Positions 41,629-51,269 of a stretch of DNA of 64,000 nucleotides are shown here, piece after piece. The translations under genes and the position numbers were made by a program. Within the stretch, counting starts at the first letter, position 1, and each line of letters begins with the position of its first letter. The DNA comes from Luidia sarsii (Eukaryota; Echinodermata; Asteroidea; Paxillosida; Luidiidae): positions 4,864,832 through 4,928,831 of the forward strand of contig OX465114.1 in assembly GCA_949987565.1 (NCBI GenBank). Direction: 5' to 3'. The notes beneath the pieces are model-generated. The model had not been told where the DNA came from, made no database searches, and saw only the letters and a list, made by a program, of their open reading frames with translations.

Positions 41629-42493
41629 ATGGCCACCGTGGACGAATTGTTCGACGATATCCTCGCTGAACCCACCTCGCCTGATGCAGCGCCACCCGCT
41701 GCACCGTGGGAAGAGGCAGCGCCACGTGCGCAAGACCATGCACCGGGAGAGGCTCATTGCACTCCCAACGGGGAGTAAGGCCAGACAGTACCTAGGGAAG
41801 GAATTGACCGTTGATAGGATTGAATCTTTGACGGAGGCCGAGGTTGAAATGCCCTACGCTTGCTATGAAATGAGGCTAGGTGCCATTATGACAAAAACGT
41901 TGGGACAGGCGGCCCTACAGCTGTACACCCGGGCGGCTAGCCAGATTCTTCCGATTCCGATCGAAAACCAGCCTCAGCTGTTAACCGATCTCGACGCTGA
42001 CCTTTTTGTCGGACATGCCCTTAGCACCGACTCCTGCGAGCTGTAAAACCGGTCCGGCATTGCCGTGTTGAAGAAATGCGTACTGATGTAATTGAAGATG
42101 TTGGAGCAGCAAGAACAGCTGAGAGTGACTGCCCCTCCGGAGGAGGAGGCGGAGCGGGTGATAAAGCCCAAAAATCCGAAAAGGATGGCAGCTGGGGGTC
42201 AAGGGCGCTGCTGCGCGGAAGGCGAAGCGTGACCTGCAGAGAGCGAAGGATTCCATGCGGGCGGAGGAGAACCCGCCTGAGCCACACGACCGCAGAAAGT
42301 GGAGGAGCTAGAACGCGGCCCGCCTGAGCCACACCACCCGCAGAAAGTGCACTTGTGGATCGTAGGGCTGGCCGGTCTTGTCGGTGCGCCTTTGCTTATT
42401 ACTCATCGTAAATCGTCACCAGTTTCTTTGCACCGGCCAGCTGCGAAGCCGACACATGAATTAGAGAGTAAAGATCCTTTCTTTATGGAATAA
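41629..42493 (+). pseudogene. Conserved Polinton protein of unknown function, frameshifted
   Basis: The ATG at 41629 opens MATVDELFDDILAEPTSPDA. After a frame break near 41740 the frame reads ARQYLGKELTVDRIESLTEA, MRLGAIMTKTLGQAALQLYT and IENQPQLLTDLDADLFVGHA. A further break precedes LEQQEQLRVTAPPEEEAERV (42100) and a terminal membrane segment (VHLWIVGLAGLVGAPLLITH) ending KDPFFME at 42493. The block order matches a conserved uncharacterised Polinton protein with a C-terminal helix. At least three frameshifts are present. Confidence 0.75.
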
Positions 42494-42495
42494 AA

Positions 42496-42613
42496 ATGGC
42501 AACTCCAGCTACCGACGGAAAAATGCTCGTGAACTCACTGTACCACAGCGCGGTCGTGTCCGGCCTCGCCATAGGATACGCACGATTTGGTAAAATGGCC
42601 TTTTTTACCAAAT
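42496..42613 (+). pseudogene. Small Polinton membrane protein, cut by a LINE tail
   Basis: An ATG three bases after the preceding stop gives MATPATDGKMLVNSLYHSAV then VSGLAIGYARFGKM, one hydrophobic segment. After about 35 codons the frame runs into TTTTTTACCAAAT and the LINE tail at 42614. The close spacing to the upstream stop suggests adjacent, co-ordered genes. The C-terminal half is lost. Confidence 0.65.
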
Positions 42614-42739
42614 CTTATCATACTTTTATATGTGTACTAATTTTAATCAATGTGTCTTAATGTATTTTTTAGGCGGCAGCCACAATGAATTCTACGATGT
42701 ATCTGAATATGTCTGTAGCAATAAAGAATTATTATTATT
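42614..42739 (+). mobile_element. 5'-truncated LINE tail (126 bp)
   Basis: The sequence from CTTATCATACTTTTATATGT to AATAAAGAATTATTATTATT is identical to 50367-50492, the 3' end of the LINE at 48057. Only the tail was inserted. On the far side the integrase gene starts mid-domain, so insertion came with a deletion of Polinton sequence. Confidence 0.92.
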
Positions 42740-42744
42740 CACCG

Positions 42745-43234
42745 GGACCAGGGGATTGTGGAGCGCTTCAACAGGACCTTGGCGGAGAAACTGTTCGGAC
42801 ACCAGTGCGCCCAAGAGATACCTCCGGTAAACGAGTGGGTGGCTCGCTTGCCCGCCGTTGTTTCGGCTTTGAATGGAGAAGTGACCCGACTGATCGGTAA
42901 GCGGCCCTCTGATGCCATCAAAGCGAAAGCGGTGGCGCAAAAGCCCTCTTCGGTGGTTCCTGGTCGCCCGGTGGGCCTCGTCGAGACCAAGCTCCCCTCC
43001 AATGCGGGCGTTCGGTATCTCTACCAGCCCGGCGAGCTCGAGGGCGGTCGTCGGCGTGCGACTGACCCCGTGTGGTCTCTGAAGGTGTACCGGCTCGGAC
43101 GTTCGGTTACAAAGCCCGACGAGCCCGTGTTGTACTACCTGCTGGACGGCCCTCCGCGGGGGTTTGTACGCGAGGAGCTTCTTATAGTACCTCCCAATAC
43201 GCAGCTACCGCCGGATGGAGTCCTCAATCGTTAG
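42745..43234 (+). pseudogene. Polinton integrase (retroviral type), C-terminal part
   Basis: The uninterrupted frame starts inside the catalytic core at HRDQGIVERFNRTLAEKLFG, which carries the third catalytic residue (E) of the DDE triad. It continues with EWVARLPAVVSALNGEVTRL, KRPSDAIKAKAV and the C-terminal GVRYLYQPGELEGGRRRATD / DPVWSLKVYRLGRSVTK region, a chromo/SH3-like DNA-binding end, and closes at a TAG at 43234. The N-terminal zinc-binding part and the two catalytic aspartates are missing to the left of the LINE tail. It cannot catalyse integration. Confidence 0.88.
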
Positions 43235-46200
43235 GGATTCTATAATGTCCGTAGGCCAGCGTGTCTACCCCGTTTCCAGCGATCCATCGCTTTGAGTCGA
43301 AGCACGAGAGCGAGACCTTGTTCAGGCTCTGACCGGAGGACGTCCATGCCATGGCGGAAGGTCCACTTTTCGAAGAGAGCCTCTTTGTACTGCTCATGTC
43401 GTATTCGTTTCTTAACAACGCTCTTTTTCACGCCCTTGGCTTTCTTGATGTTCTTTCCACCGGCCTCGAGGATGGAGTACATCTTTGGCCGCAGACCCAC
43501 GTATTTGGCGATGACGCGCCCCTCGCACTCGTCCTTCATTTTGCCGAGGACCTTCTTATTGGTCATCGAGCGGAGAGGGTGGCCGGCCGGGAAGTTGCTG
43601 GTGTCGTACAGATCGGCCAAATCGCCCTAGAGGTCGTCCGTGCGGATTGCCATCAGCAGGCTGCCCGTGTCCGTGTACAGCACCGCTGCCCATAGCGCGT
43701 CTTTATCTCGTTGTAGTAGAAATCGTATTTCAACAGCTTCGAGAGATCTAGGACGCTGGCGCCGACGCAGATCGAGCGGTTGAGCGTCAGGCGGCTCTTA
43801 TGCATCTTGATAGCTGCCAGATCTTCGTCGAAGATGTTGGCTCTGGCGAAGGCTGGGCTAGTGATAAGTCGTCGAAGTTTGTCTTCCTTACTCTCACGCA
43901 CCAGGTTGACGCTAACCCGCTTGCGAAGGTTCTCCATCGTATTACCGAAGACCGATCGAGTTGTTCATCAGCTTGTACAGGTCCTTCTCAAAGTCGCTGG
44001 TGGCCCTTTTCCGGAGCTCGGTGTTCATTCGGATGTAGGACTCCATCCAAGGGCTCTGATCGAACCGTAGGGCACGATGAACCTTTTTCAAGCGCATGCC
44101 CAGAGACAGGTATATAGCTGGAGATTCCGATAGTGGAGCACGTATAGCGGTTCTTGTTGCGGAGGTTCCGGACCAGCTTTTCGACCTCGGTATAGGTAGG
44201 CACCACCCAACGCCAAGTAGGTCGTACTGATACTCCGATATCCACTCCTTCTGGACCATCATGCGCTCTGGCGTGAGCGGGTAGGCGTTGTGGGCCTCGT
44301 GAAGCTTTCCGGATATTCGAGGTCCACTTCTAGGATCGCCCCCAAGGGGCCATCCGCTGGGAGATCCACAGCCCCGGTCCCACGCAGCTCCGCTTCCTCC
44401 GACCAACGGAAGCCTCCGGTTGGTAGATGTTGACTCATCGCCCAGCCGTACAGATTATTGGCATCCAGGTACTGTATATGCTTTTTGGGCTTTTCTGGGT
44501 CGTACCCTTCCACGCCGGGATTGTTCGCTCGTGCATAGCGCTTGAAGACCATTGAGATGCTTCCTCGCATTCCCTTCTCGATGAAGAGGAGCTGGTCGTA
44601 GTCCGTGAGCAGCTCTAGCTCGATCTTGGACTCTTTCAGCAGCGCGTCCCACGAGAGGCCTGGGCTGGTGTAATAGTGGGCGGGGTCTAGCCCGTACTGG
44701 CTCTGACAGGTCTTCCGAAAGATTTCGAAGACGTCAGCCAGCAGGAGGACATCGACCCGGTTGTAGGCATCGTGGTAATCCCCGAGGGTCGCACATCCGA
44801 GGGCGCTCCACACCTTTTGCGCGTGGGCGTAGTCCTCGTCGCTGATGTGCGGGTCTGAGAGCTTGCTGTGGAAAGCCTCCTTCGGGGGGAGACGGCGCCC
44901 TGCGAAACGCTCCCAGAAATCAATGTACTCGTAGGGGTAGACGCCTTTGCGCATGAGCAATATCCGTTTCTCGTATTGCGCCTTGATCTGGAGGTCCTCC
45001 AGTCGGTTGGCCGAGACGAGTTTGTCTAGCGACGCTAGCTAGCGTAGCTGCCTCGGTGAGAAGGAGATGTATTTCTCCGTGTTATTGGGGATGCAGGTGA
45101 TCCTGCCATCCACCTTCGAGATAGCCTGCATCAGCAGGTGGGAGTCGTAGCCTCGCAGGTTGTGGAACACCACGGGGATTGGGGTGGTGTTTGGATTCAG
45201 CCGCAGTTTGAGATTGCAGGTATTGTGCGCGGCTGCCCGTGATGTGGCAGTGGTCGCGCACGGAGTCGCCCTCGAGCGGCTTATCACAAACGTGACAGGC
45301 CGTGGCGATTTTGTGGGCCCTCCGGTCTTCTGGCGTCATCAGCATGGCCTTGGGGTTGGCTACCACGCCCTTGATTTTGCGGTCCTCCTCCTGCCAGCGC
45401 TTGGAATAAATGTCTCACCGCATCAGGGCCTCTGTACTCCACCGGCGGCTCTCTCTTGCCATCGCACCGCACCACGATGTATAGCAGTAGCTGCAGGCCT
45501 CGTGGTGGTGCGTTCGGGGTGTTGCTCTGGTTGGGGTTTCTCTCGGGCCCTTCGATTTTTGTTACGAGGGATTCGAAGTCCGCGTAGATGTTGTAGGGGG
45601 CTGGTAGCTGCTTGCGGCATCTCCACCCTCACAGCCGTCTGGCCGATTCCGCGGCAGTCGGGCTTGTGGGCCTCCAGCAGGTCTTCCCTGGTGTAGCCGT
45701 GCAGACAGCGCTCGCAGAAGTGCTTTCGTCCCTCGAATTTACTCTAATCATGGAGCAGGTGGTTGAAGCTCTTGATCAGCACATAGTGACCAACCTCCCC
45801 ACCTCCGAGGAGCAGCACGTTCATCCGCTTGCGCTCAGCTGGTTGTTTGGTGTTTCGCAGGACTGTGAGGTGTTTCTCCGTCTTTTCCCAGCCGAAGACG
45901 TTAACCGCGATAAAGTCACTCTGACGCTCGATCTTGCCCCACTGCGAGATTGGGACCGGAAAGATGACACCAACGAGTGCCGCTTCGATGTCGGGGTTGT
46001 ACATTTTTCTGTATAGTGGCTGGATCGCTCAGGGTGGATCGCAGGCAGGGGGTTGTACGTACAGTACAGGCAGCAGCGAGCGCATTATTTTGCAGTCATC
46101 GCTGTCGAATTTGATGCAGGCCTTCTTTTTTGCGATTTCGCGGGGCAGGTCGTGCTTCTGCCCGCCGCGCAGGGGCTGATAGCGCGCGATGTCTATATAG

Positions 46201-46915
46201 CCAGAGGGTCTGCACTTGATTTACAACCCAGCCGGACCCTCACTGTGTACACTTTTCAAGGATTTCTAGGATGTGTGGGAATGCTTGATCGAGGGAACCC
46301 TCAACCTCACTCGTCCGCAGGAGAGCTTCCTGCTTGTGACGCAGCACGGGATCTGTGTACTCCGAGCTGCCGTCTGGTCTGTCCTTCCGAAGCAGGATCT
46401 TGAGGGCCAGCTGAAATGTTATGCCTCCTAGGGCTCGGATCTCGATCCTCCTCGAGCTTCTTTCGGATCTGAGGGCGCACCCCCTCGAGGAAGGTCTTGG
46501 GGTCCGAGCCCTGTGCTTCAGACGCATGCATCTCCCAGCCCCTGAGGAAGTTCCCGATGACTGTCGGCGTTTGGTGGAATTGTGACCGCTCCGGTGCGTC
46601 GACAAACAAGCCTGGGGTCTCATCCTGGTACTCCTTGACGGATCTCAGGGTTCGCTCATGAAGAATCCCGGGGCCTCCCTGCGCGATGGCTCTGGCCTGG
46701 GTCTCTTTCCGCGAACTCGTGAGACCGTGGAGGTGGGGCTTCTCCTCGCGCTCGGTCAGCTTCCGGCGAAGGCTTGCGAGCTAGGCCACTGGGACCTTCT
46801 TTCTGGCTCTGAGGGCCAGGTCGACCTCTAAGTCCAGCCTCGCCAGCTCCTGGCGGCGGCGGTCCATCTTCTGGGGATTCAGAACGTCACCTGTGATGGC
46901 GGAGAATCTACCCGT
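43235..46915 (-). pseudogene. Protein-primed family B DNA polymerase of the Polinton
   Basis: Minus-strand frames in order: N-terminal FVDAPERSQFHQTPTVIGNF (46605) and KTFLEGVRPQIRKKLEED; FPVPISQWGKIERQ / VNVFGWEKTEKHLTVLRN (45930); HNTCNLKLRLNPN and the exonuclease block PVVFHNLRGYDSHLLMQAIS (45170); CATLGDYHDAYNRVDVLLLA; HYYTSPGLSWDALLKESKIE; motif A region HIQYLDANNLYGWAMSQHLP (44460); PWMESYIRMNTELRKRATSD; motif C region VLYTDTGSLLM (43690-43660), where the second aspartate is glycine; YVGLRPKMYSILEAGGKNIK; and the terminus CFDSKRWIAGNGVDTLAYGH. Ten or so frameshifts and stops break it. In intact Polintons this enzyme copies the element from a terminal protein primer. Confidence 0.9.
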
Positions 46916-46939
46916 TTTCATGGCTCACTGGAGTCTCTT

Positions 46940-47038
46940 TTAGAACTCTGCGGCCCAGACCTCGGCGATTGCCTTCTGGAGGTCGTATTTCTTGAGCTTC
47001 GACCTGTTGGGAACACGTAGTTCCTTGAGCGTCGGCAT
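46940..47038 (-). CDS. Short SAP-like N-terminal peptide (polymerase N-terminus or separate ORF)
   Basis: An ATG at 47038 gives MPTLKELRVPNRSKLKKYDL then QKAIAEVWAAEF and a TAA at 46942-46940. The MPTLKELR...L.KYDLQKAI pattern is that of a SAP-type DNA-binding helix pair, often found at the N-terminus of Polinton proteins. It is probably the broken start of the polymerase gene or of a neighbouring small protein. Confidence 0.45.
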   Translation of the reverse strand: MPTLKELRVPNRSKLKKYDLQKAIAEVWAAEF

Positions 47039-47125
47039 CTTGCGTATGTCTGAGGATCTATATAAATAGTCACAATAATCCCGAGCAAAATTAATTGTGC
47101 TGGTTTGGGATCTGCATTACTAGGC

Positions 47126-47144
47126 TGCACGTTTCTCTAATTGG
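47126..47144 (-). promoter_or_regulatory. 19 bp conserved motif, copy 1
   Basis: TGCACGTTTCTCTAATTGG (plus strand) recurs exactly at 47433-47451. Each copy is upstream of a minus-strand Polinton ORF: here before the SAP-like/polymerase unit starting at 47038. Identity in non-coding position suggests a shared promoter or regulatory box. Confidence 0.5.
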
Positions 47145-47417
47145 AAATGTCTTTTTTGCGAAGGCCCTTGAATTCTGCTCCGACCGCTCTGATTCGGCGC
47201 ATAGCCTGTTTGGTGGCCTCTTTTTGATAGCCGCAGTCGACGCACAGGCCGATGACGTTTCTCAGACCTCGTCCGCACAGATTGCAGAGGGTGGTTCCAG
47301 TGGTGCCTTTCCTAAATCGTAGCAGATGGAGTAAGCAGTACTTTTTCATACACGCGGTCGTCCGCAGGTGTGATACTTTCCGTAGACTAGCCACTTGCAT
47401 GTATCTCGATCCTTCAT
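47140..47417 (-). pseudogene. Polinton cysteine-rich zinc-ribbon protein, frameshifted
   Basis: An ATG at 47417 opens MKDRDTCKWLVYGKYHTCGR, then stops at about 47346. In the neighbouring frame the C-terminal half reads KYCLLHLLRFRKGTTGTTLC and LCNLCGRGLRNVIGLCVDCG, a CxxC...CxxC zinc ribbon, with a basic tail (RRIRAVGAEFKGLRKKD). Cys-rich small proteins of this layout recur in Polintons. The single frameshift near 47350 would inactivate it. Function is unknown; nucleic-acid binding is plausible. Confidence 0.65.
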
Positions 47418-47432
47418 CTTGTATAAGCAGCA

Positions 47433-47451
47433 TGCACGTTTCTCTAATTGG
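47433..47451 (-). promoter_or_regulatory. 19 bp conserved motif, copy 2
   Basis: The same 19 bp as at 47126-47144, 16 bases upstream of the zinc-ribbon start codon at 47417. Confidence 0.5.
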
Positions 47452-47523
47452 TAATTTCTATCGCTCCGAGAATTTTGTCCGTGCTCCATTTATACCCATC
47501 CGCAATGTCATATATCCGGAAAC

Positions 47524-47625
47524 ATGGGATTCCCGAAGAAAGAGCTATCTGACGAACAACTCCAAGAGCTTCGCGATCTGCGGGGATATATAACCACCGC
47601 CAAGGCGAAAAAGCTTTTCAACTGA
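47524..47625 (+). CDS. Short Polinton ORF at the right edge, truncated
   Basis: The ATG at 47524 gives MGFPKKELSDEQLQELRDLR then GYITTAKAKKLFN and a stop at 47625. The LxELRxLRGYITTAKAKKLF helix-turn-helix-like pattern looks conserved, and the frame ends exactly where GC content falls. It is likely the first part of a longer Polinton gene reading outward that was truncated. Confidence 0.5.
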   Translation: MGFPKKELSDEQLQELRDLRGYITTAKAKKLFN

Positions 47626-48056
47626 TTTCAACTACGGAGAATATAGCAACTTTGATCTCGACGAATTCAATGATGATGAGTGTAATGCATATTTCAGGTA
47701 GGTAGATCATCGAGATTAAAACTAGTGGTCCTAAGGCTAAGCAAATTGTTCGTGGCATCCATCTTGAAAGTTGAAGCTTGTATTGCGTAATACAGTGAAC
47801 GAGCGCTGAATTGAGGACGACGGCAAAACCGGGGTGAACGAGTCCTCGATTCGGGCAGTGAACGAGGGGTCCAATTTCGCGCATGCGCAGAACTCCAAAA
47901 AGTGGTTCGCTCGTACCAGTCCACTAAGTCGACGTGCAAATCGAAAGCTCGCTAATGCCTCCCCCGGCCGGCGAGGTTGGCGGTCCGTCGTCGAGAGAGG
48001 TCGCCCCATGTTTGCGGGGATGGGGGAGGGTGTTGTGGGTCGGTATCGGTCGTTGA
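47626..48056. other. Spacer between Polinton and LINE; no gene recognised
   Basis: Repeated GAACGAG/GGGGTGAACGAGTCC motifs occur at 47790-47880. No terminal inverted repeat matching the left side of the Polinton was found here. Confidence 0.4.
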
Positions 48057-50499
48057 ATGATGGATTCGAATGATATTTTGCAGGGTGATAGAGAATTTAA
48101 CCATGCAAATCTTAAGAAAGGTTTGCCAAAGTTTTATCAGCACGTGCAATGCCATACAAGGAAGGACAAGACGATTGACCACTGCTACACAACCATCAAA
48201 GATGCATATAAGGCAATTAGCCGCGCGCCCCTGAGAGAAGCTGACCACAACATGATTCACTTGATCCCAGCTTACCGCCAGGCATTGCGACGAACAAAAC
48301 CAATCGTCAAGACTGTTCTTCAGTGGACAGAACCGGCTATCGCAAAACTCCAGGGATGCTTGGCTTGTACTGATTGGGAGACTTTGGTCGACTCCAATGA
48401 CATTCACGGCAGTACAGATGTCATCATCGATTATATCAGATACTGTCAGGAAATCTGTATACCAAGGAAATCGGTTACTATATATATGGAAACGACAAAC
48501 CGTGGTTTGGAGACTCCCTCCGCAGCCAAATTCGTGCCAAGCAAGTAGCATTTGCTGATCACAACTGGGATGAGTATAAACACGCCAAGTATAGGTTGCG
48601 AAATGCGATCAGAGATGCTAAGAGAAACTATAAACGAAAACTTGCAAATCAGTTGGCGAACGGTGACATGAAAGACGTTTGGGGCGGCATCCAGAAAATA
48701 GCCCCTTATAGAAAAATAGCATCTATTCCATCTGCTGAGTCGCAACTCCCTGACCGTCTTAACGATTTCTATGCTCGCTTTGACGACCCCGCACAAGTGC
48801 CCACACCTAAGACGGGGATAGCTGAGGAGCAGTCACTGGTGATTGCCGAGACCGACACCCGGCGTGTTTTTAAGCATGCCCAAATAAGAAAAGCAACAGG
48901 ACCAGACGGAATCTCAAACAGACTGCTAAAACTTTGTGCTGACGAAATGTGTGGCATTGCTACCAGCATTTTTAATTGGTCGTTACGTCTTGGTATTGTT
49001 CCAAATATCTTTAAATTGTCAGTGATCATTCCAATCCCTAAGAAACGACCCGTAACCTGTCTCAATGATTATCGCCCAGTTGCCCTAATGTCGAACTTAA
49101 TGAAATCTTTTGAGAGGTTAGTTTTGAATTACTTCCAATCACAATTACCAAGAGACTTAGATATGCATCAATTCGCTTACCGGGCAAACCGTTCACTTGA
49201 AGATGCGGTGAGTTTAACTCTGCATAAAGTGCTTCAACACTTGGATAGGAAAACTCCAACATATGCTCGGATGCTTTTTTTAGATTTTAGTTCAGCTTTT
49301 AACACAATTGTGCCTTCAAAACTGATTTTAAAACTTGATAAACTTGGAGTCAAAGCAGATATATGTGATTGGATTGTTAGCTTTCTCTCCAATAGACCTC
49401 AGGTAGTCCGTGTTGGTAGTAACGTCTCTCAGAGTCTAGTTCTAAATCCTGGAGCACCGCAAGGTTGTGTTCTCTCCCCTCAATTACTCAATTCCTTGTT
49501 TACATATGACTGTGTTTCATCATTTGATGATTGCATGGTGACTAAGTTTGCCGATGATACAACCATTGCTGGGCTTATTTCACGTGCAGATGAATCTCTT
49601 ATAGGCAGCAAATAGTCAACGTAGCTCGTTGGTGCCGTGAAAACAATCTACAGCTGAATGTTTCTAAAACTAAGGAAAGCATAGTTGATTTCCGACGTGG
49701 GGATCACGAAATTGAGCCAATTCTGATCAACGGGGCAGAAGTGGAAATTACCAACGTATTCAAATTTCTTGGCATTTTTATTTCGAATTCCCTAGATTGG
49801 GTGCAACATGTAGATCACTGTTTGAGGAAGGCCCAGCAGCGGCTGTACTTTTTACGCCGGCTGAATAGTTTCGGTGTGAGTGCCGATGTTCTTGTGCTCT
49901 TTTACCGAGCGGTCGTTGAAAGTGTCCGCACATTTGCAATGACTGCCTGGTTTGGAAACATCAGCTGTGAAGACCGACGTAGACTTGAAAGATTAGTCAA
50001 AACCGCTTCCACTATCATAGATCAACCACTAACATCTTTGGATGAAATCTATAGGAAAAGGACACTGAGAATATTATGAGAGATGAATTCCATCCGGCAA
50101 ATGAACTCTTTGTAAAAATTAGAAAAGCCTATCGATCACTACCTGGCGCAACAAGGCGGTCAAATCGATCTTTTTATAACACTGCAATTCGCTTCCTTAA
50201 CGGACATTTCAACTTTTTAAAATAACCTTGTTCATGTATTTTTAATGTTTTGTAATGTTGTTTATATTTTTCTCGGTGGACTTTATCAATAAGGCCTATG
50301 TCTTATTTTTCTAAGATCTATCAGTGTATTGACTGTAATTGCACTTTTATCGTATTTTGTAGTGTGCTTATCATACTTTTATATGTGTACTAATTTTAAT
50401 CAATGTGTCTTAATGTATTTTTTAGGCGGCAGCCACAATGAATTCTACGATGTATCTGAATATGTCTGTAGCAATAAAGAATTATTATTATTATTATTA
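48057..50499 (+). mobile_element. Non-LTR retrotransposon (Rex/CR1-like), 5'-truncated, RT domain open
   Basis: The left end starts inside the endonuclease domain: KTIDHCYTTIKDAYKAISRA and READHNMIHL (altered SDH motif). The RT frame 48596-49615 is unbroken and carries KATGPDGISNRLLK, NDYRPVALMSNLMKSFERLV, MLFLDFSSAFNTIVPSKL (catalytic D), NPGAPQGCVLSPQLL and the catalytic TKFADDTTIAGLI. The C-terminal part follows in another frame (IFISNSLDWVQHVDHCLRKA, 49741-50079). The 3' UTR ends in an ATT tail at 50482-50499. Frame breaks near 48548, 49615 and 50079 make it inactive as it stands. Confidence 0.9.
48596..49615 (+). CDS. LINE reverse transcriptase domain
   Basis: A 339-residue open frame covers the RT fingers and palm, with all expected boxes in order: GPDGISN (box 1), YRPVALMSN (box 2), FLDFSSAFN (catalytic Asp), GAPQGCVLSP (box 4) and FADDTTI (catalytic Asp pair). 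The frame opens without an independent start and closes early, about 15 codons after FADD. It is part of a larger ORF2, not a free-standing gene. It belongs to target-primed retrotransposition machinery. Confidence 0.88.
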   Translation: MRNAIRDAKRNYKRKLANQLANGDMKDVWGGIQKIAPYRKIASIPSAESQLPDRLNDFYARFDDPAQVPTPKTGIAEEQSLVIAETDTRRVFKHAQIRKATGPDGISNRLLKLCADEMCGIATSIFNWSLRLGIVPNIFKLSVIIPIPKKRPVTCLNDYRPVALMSNLMKSFERLVLNYFQSQLPRDLDMHQFAYRANRSLEDAVSLTLHKVLQHLDRKTPTYARMLFLDFSSAFNTIVPSKLILKLDKLGVKADICDWIVSFLSNRPQVVRVGSNVSQSLVLNPGAPQGCVLSPQLLNSLFTYDCVSSFDDCMVTKFADDTTIAGLISRADESLIGSK

Positions 50500-50837
50500 A
50501 ATTACAAATCAAAAAATGTTTGTCTAATTATAGCTCATTAATTATTTATGATTCCATCTTTTTTTACTTTTTTGTTTCGATTGTTTTTTATTGAATTTCC
50601 TATGTTTTTTTAGTGAATTTCCCCAATTTGCATAAATTTGACAATAATAATTAAACACGAAAAAACAATAATTGCATGCAGCAATATTAATGAGCTAATT
50701 ATGCCAAAGAATCCTGAAAAAAAATACCATATGCATCTTGGATGCTAAGCTTTTATGTAGTGTAAGTCAATGGAAAAATTTCCGTCAAGCTATACCATGA
50801 CACTGAAAAATGCTCTGAGCTTGACATGGTTTTGAAG

Positions 50838-51068
50838 TCAACCAATGCGTTTGAATGGTCTATATGAGTCTGGTGTGCCTGTGTGGAAAAGTCTTAGTTT
50901 GTCCGGTTTACCCTTAAAATGTTGACAGTGAAGGCAAGCCTTGACATAATTATTCATCCTTTCAAACATGTTGGGCATATGGTAATTCCGTCTTGTCAAA
51001 TATGTCCGTTGAATTAGGTAAGGTATCATGGTGTAAGTTGGGTTGGTCAACTTGGTACTAGTTGACAT
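50838..51068 (-). pseudogene. Gypsy-type integrase zinc-finger fragment
   Basis: The minus-strand frame has YLTRRNYHMPNMFERMNNYV then KACLHCQHFKGKPDKLRLFH, matching the CxxC half and linker of the HHCC zinc domain at the N-terminus of Ty3/gypsy integrases. The catalytic core is not found downstream (towards lower coordinates). It is an isolated relic. Confidence 0.75.
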
Positions 51069-51269
51069 TTTGGTCTATGATGTTGGGGTGTTTAGCAGAC
51101 TTCTCTCCCCTCCTGCCATGTCTGGTGTGTGGATCGAAGACCAAGCATACTGTTCTAAACGGTCGATTCCTTCAGTTCTTCTCAGAACCACACAACCTAT
51201 AAAAAAACTACCAGATTATAATTTTAGCGCAATGTGTAACCAAACAATTTTTAACTTGCTTCCTACACC

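Larger units (their letters stand above)
28127..47625. mobile_element. Polinton/Maverick (adintovirus-like) element, degraded and multiply interrupted
   Basis: The block combines the Polinton hallmark genes: major capsid protein, FtsK/HerA-type packaging ATPase, retroviral-type integrase and protein-primed DNA polymerase B, plus a zinc-ribbon protein and conserved small proteins of this element class. Base composition is GC-rich compared with both flanks. It is cut by a DIRS element, a LINE, a LINE tail and two tandem arrays. Nearly every gene has frameshifts, so it is an old or inactivated copy. No terminal inverted repeats or 6 bp target duplications were identified at either end. The right end seems truncated inside a small ORF at 47625. 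Confidence 0.93.
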
